A stretch of 7,217 bases of DNA from an uncultured Polaromonas sp. Lineage in GTDB: Bacteria > Pseudomonadota > Gammaproteobacteria > Burkholderiales > Burkholderiaceae. The notes below the pieces were generated by a model that was given only the letters and a program-made list of their open reading frames with translations, ran no database searches and was not told the origin of the DNA. How positions within the stretch are numbered: position 1 is the stretch's first letter; every line of letters begins with the position of its first letter. The stretch spans positions 1 to 7,217 of the forward strand of contig CAMLDT010000175.1 in assembly GCA_946479075.1 (NCBI GenBank). Reading direction: 5' to 3'. The translations under genes and the position numbers were made by a program. Below are positions 5,863-7,217 of this stretch, one piece after another.

Positions 5863-6659
5863 ACGCGCTTCAAGACAACTTCGAGCACAAACCGTGAACC
5901 GGCATACCCCAGCAGCAGCAGGCCGGAACCGAGATAAAGCAGGCGCACCGCCTGCCGGCCGCGCCAGCCCAGACGCGCGCGGCCGGCCAGCAGGCCGGCG
6001 AAAGTCAGCCACGCCAGCACTGAAAAGATCGTCTTGTGGTTCCACTGCCAGACCAGCCCCGGTCCATAGAGGGTCTCGGCAAACAGCCAGCCTACAACCA
6101 GGGTCGCCGTCAGCAGCACAAATCCGGCCTGCACAAAACGGAAGGTCAGGCGTTCCAGTGTCAGCAAGGGCACACCGGTGTCTGCCTGCGTGGCCGACCG
6201 GATGGATCGCTCGGCCCGGTTCATCAGCCAGCCGTGCACCACGGCCGCCGCAAACAAGCCGTAGGAGGCAATGCCCAGCGCCCAGTGCAGGGGCAGCCAG
6301 GGCGAGGCAATCACGTGGTAACTGGAGCCGGGAAACACCACGGCGAGCAGCACGGCGGCACTGCCCAGGCCGGCCAGCGCCCAACGTGCCTTCAGTTGCG
6401 GAAGAAGGCGGCTTTCCACGGCATACACACTGAGCACCAGCCAGACCGTCATCGACAGGGCCGGCGCAAAACCGAAACGCGGGGGATCGCCGAGCAGGCC
6501 GTCAGCCAGGGCCAGCGCGTGCAGCAGCCAGGCCAGAAAGAGCACGATACGGGTGGTGGTTTGGCCCAAGCGCCGGGCGGCGAGCGCCAGCACGGCGTAG
6601 GCCAGCGCTGCCGCGATGGCCGTCGCCAGACCCCACCCAGCGCTCAAAGTTAAAATCAT
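5859..6659 (-). CDS. ypjD: YpjD/CcsA-like cytochrome c assembly family membrane protein
   Basis: Polytopic inner-membrane protein of 266 residues in the cytochrome c assembly (CcsA/CcmC-type) family. About eight hydrophobic segments are visible (roughly 4-27, 37-57, 67-83, 93-110, 122-143, 172-195, 208-226, 238-260). Histidines expected in heme-handling members are present: His115 and His125 before and within segment 5, and His208 in WQWNHKT. The tryptophan-rich motif resembles the WWD motif but has Asn for Asp, as in YpjD-type paralogues whose function is unresolved. E. coli ypjD is likewise next to ffh, which supports this call over true CcsA. An in-frame TAA lies four codons upstream, so ATG 6657-6659 is the first possible start. 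It has no Shine-Dalgarno site and directly follows a perfect hairpin. It heads the five-gene unit and overlaps the next gene by 4 nt. Confidence 0.85.
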   Translation of the reverse strand: MILTLSAGWGLATAIAAALAYAVLALAARRLGQTTTRIVLFLAWLLHALALADGLLGDPPRFGFAPALSMTVWLVLSVYAVESRLLPQLKARWALAGLGSAAVLLAVVFPGSSYHVIASPWLPLHWALGIASYGLFAAAVVHGWLMNRAERSIRSATQADTGVPLLTLERLTFRFVQAGFVLLTATLVVGWLFAETLYGPGLVWQWNHKTIFSVLAWLTFAGLLAGRARLGWRGRQAVRLLYLGSGLLLLGYAGSRFVLEVVLKRV

Positions 6660-6695
6660 GGCTACAGTTTAGCTGTAGCCGCCTGCAGTGCAGGC
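6660..6695. repeat. Twin back-to-back inverted repeats next to the ypjD-like start
   Basis: Two perfect palindromes lie end to end. The first is GGCTACAG/CTGTAGCC (6660-6667 with 6673-6680, loop TTTAG). The second is GCCTGC/GCAGGC (6681-6686 with 6690-6695, loop AGT). The first touches the ATG of the ypjD-like gene. The arrangement resembles dispersed short repeats that I recall as common between genes of Comamonadaceae (a TAGC-type palindrome followed by a second short hairpin), so this may be a diverged copy. It could also act as an operator or an mRNA hairpin. Confidence 0.55.
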
Positions 6696-6698
6696 CGG

Positions 6699-6731
6699 TA
6701 TTTCTTCCGTATTTCCTCCTTCACTTCCTTT
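6699..6731 (+). repeat. Pyrimidine-rich 11-bp tandem repeat upstream of ffh
   Basis: TATTTCTTCC (6699-6708) and TATTTCCTCC (6710-6719) differ at one position and are spaced 11 bp apart; a third, weaker unit follows (6721-6731). The plus strand is almost all pyrimidine from 6701 to 6737. No clear -10/-35 pair for ffh was found in the divergent gap. Confidence 0.4.
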
Positions 6732-6732
6732 T

Positions 6733-6748
6733 GCTCCAGTTGTGGAGC
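6733..6748 (+). promoter_or_regulatory. ffh ribosome binding site inside a hairpin
   Basis: GCTCCA and TGGAGC (6733-6738 with 6743-6748) form a perfect 6-bp stem with loop GTTG. The GGAG at 6744-6747 is the Shine-Dalgarno site of ffh, 7 nt before its ATG, so the site is paired in this structure. This could limit ffh translation until a ribosome or factor opens the stem. The pairing is seen; the regulatory role is inferred. Confidence 0.5.
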
Positions 6749-6754
6749 TTCCCC

Positions 6755-7217
6755 ATGGCCTCTGCCCTTACCGACAAACTCTCCCGCCTCGTCAAGGAAA
6801 TGCGAGGCCAGGCCCGCATCACCGAATCCAATGTGCAGGACATGCTGCGCGAGGTGCGCATGGCGCTGCTTGAGGCGGACGTGGCGCTGCCGGTGGTGCG
6901 CGACTTCATCGCACGCGTCAAGGACAAGGCGCTCGGCCAGGAGGTGATGAGTTCCCTGTCGCCCGGCCAGGTGCTGGTCAGCATCGTCAATCGGGAACTG
7001 GCCGCCACCATGGGCGAAGGTGTCAGCGACATCAACCTCGCGGCCCAGCCGCCGGCCGTGATCCTGATGGCCGGCCTGCAGGGCGCGGGCAAGACCACCA
7101 CCACCGCCAAGCTGGCCAAACACCTGATTGAAAAACGCAAGAAGAAGGTGCTGACGGTCTCCGGCGACGTGTACCGCCCGGCGGCCATTGAGCAGCTCAA
7201 GACCGTGACGAAGCAGG
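6755..7217 (+). CDS. ffh: Signal recognition particle GTPase Ffh (SRP54), partial: N-terminal 154 residues
   Basis: Ffh binds 4.5S RNA and the signal sequences of nascent membrane proteins, and with the receptor FtsY delivers ribosomes to the inner membrane. The gene runs off the right edge. Seen: the helical N domain (1 to about 95) with the signature ALLEADVALPVV (37-48), then the start of the GTPase domain with P-loop GLQGAGKTTTTAKLA (107-121) and the following DVYRPAA (138-144). The rest of the G domain and the methionine-rich M domain are outside the window. The ATG at 6755-6757 has GGAG 7 nt upstream, within a small hairpin. The gene diverges from the ypjD-like gene across 95 bp, matching the ffh-ypjD adjacency seen in E. 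coli. Confidence 0.97.
   Translation, partial: MASALTDKLSRLVKEMRGQARITESNVQDMLREVRMALLEADVALPVVRDFIARVKDKALGQEVMSSLSPGQVLVSIVNRELAATMGEGVSDINLAAQPPAVILMAGLQGAGKTTTTAKLAKHLIEKRKKKVLTVSGDVYRPAAIEQLKTVTKQ

Noticed and set aside
5138..6433. Plus-strand open frame of 431 codons opposite pilS, the PP0621-like gene and the ypjD-like gene
   Set aside because: Crosses three real genes on the other strand and gives an Arg/Pro-rich translation typical of GC-rich antisense frames.
6715..6721. Perfect AAGGAGG on the minus strand upstream of the ypjD-like gene
   Set aside because: No ATG, GTG or TTG lies at a workable distance downstream, and the ypjD-like ATG is about 55 nt away. Probably a by-product of the pyrimidine tract.
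6600..6754. Sigma70 promoter for ffh, for example TACAGT at 6663-6668
   Set aside because: No acceptable -35 at 16-18 bp upstream; I could not support a promoter for ffh in the window.
6662..7200. Minus-strand open frames opposite ffh
   Set aside because: The plus strand carries an unmistakable Ffh N domain and P-loop; the opposite frames have no family features.

Overview
The window is about 65% GC by eye and encodes recognisable proteobacterial housekeeping proteins. The gene order (ffh diverging from a CcsA/YpjD-like gene, then a PP0621-type small protein, PilS, PilR, AmpD and a long-form NrdA) points to a betaproteobacterium of the order Burkholderiales, most likely the Comamonadaceae (Polaromonas/Rhodoferax/Variovorax-like). 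That assignment rests on remembered synteny and codon bias; no search was run.

Layout, left to right. Positions 1-1436 (minus) hold the N-terminal 478 residues of NrdA, the class Ia ribonucleotide reductase large subunit, which runs off the left edge. Upstream of it is a well-formed sigma70 promoter bracketed by two NrdR-box-like palindromes 31 bp apart. The rest of the gap to 1874 has no gene but holds several nested inverted repeats that end in a terminator-like hairpin with a T-run on the plus strand. Positions 1875-6659 (minus) form a compact five-gene unit, transcribed right to left: a YpjD/CcsA-like membrane protein, a small PP0621-like membrane-anchored CxxC protein, the sensor kinase PilS, the sigma54-dependent regulator PilR, and the muropeptide amidase AmpD. 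Three of the four junctions overlap (4, 4 and 11 nt) and the fourth has a 28-nt gap, so cotranscription and translational coupling are likely. A 95-bp divergent intergenic region with three hairpins separates this unit from ffh (6755 to the right edge, plus), which encodes the signal recognition particle GTPase.

How the genes work together. PilS/PilR form a two-component system that in relatives controls type IV pilus genes through sigma54 promoters. AmpD recycles cell-wall fragments in the cytoplasm, and the YpjD-like and PP0621-like proteins are membrane proteins of uncertain role. NrdA (dNTP supply) and Ffh (membrane protein targeting) are independent essential genes on either side. No mobile element, CRISPR array, tRNA or rRNA was seen.

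No clearly new system is present. The best candidates for a second look are the structured intergenic segment at 1700-1860, the NrdR-box promoter, the hairpin that pairs with the ffh ribosome binding site, and the twin hairpins abutting the ypjD-like start codon.
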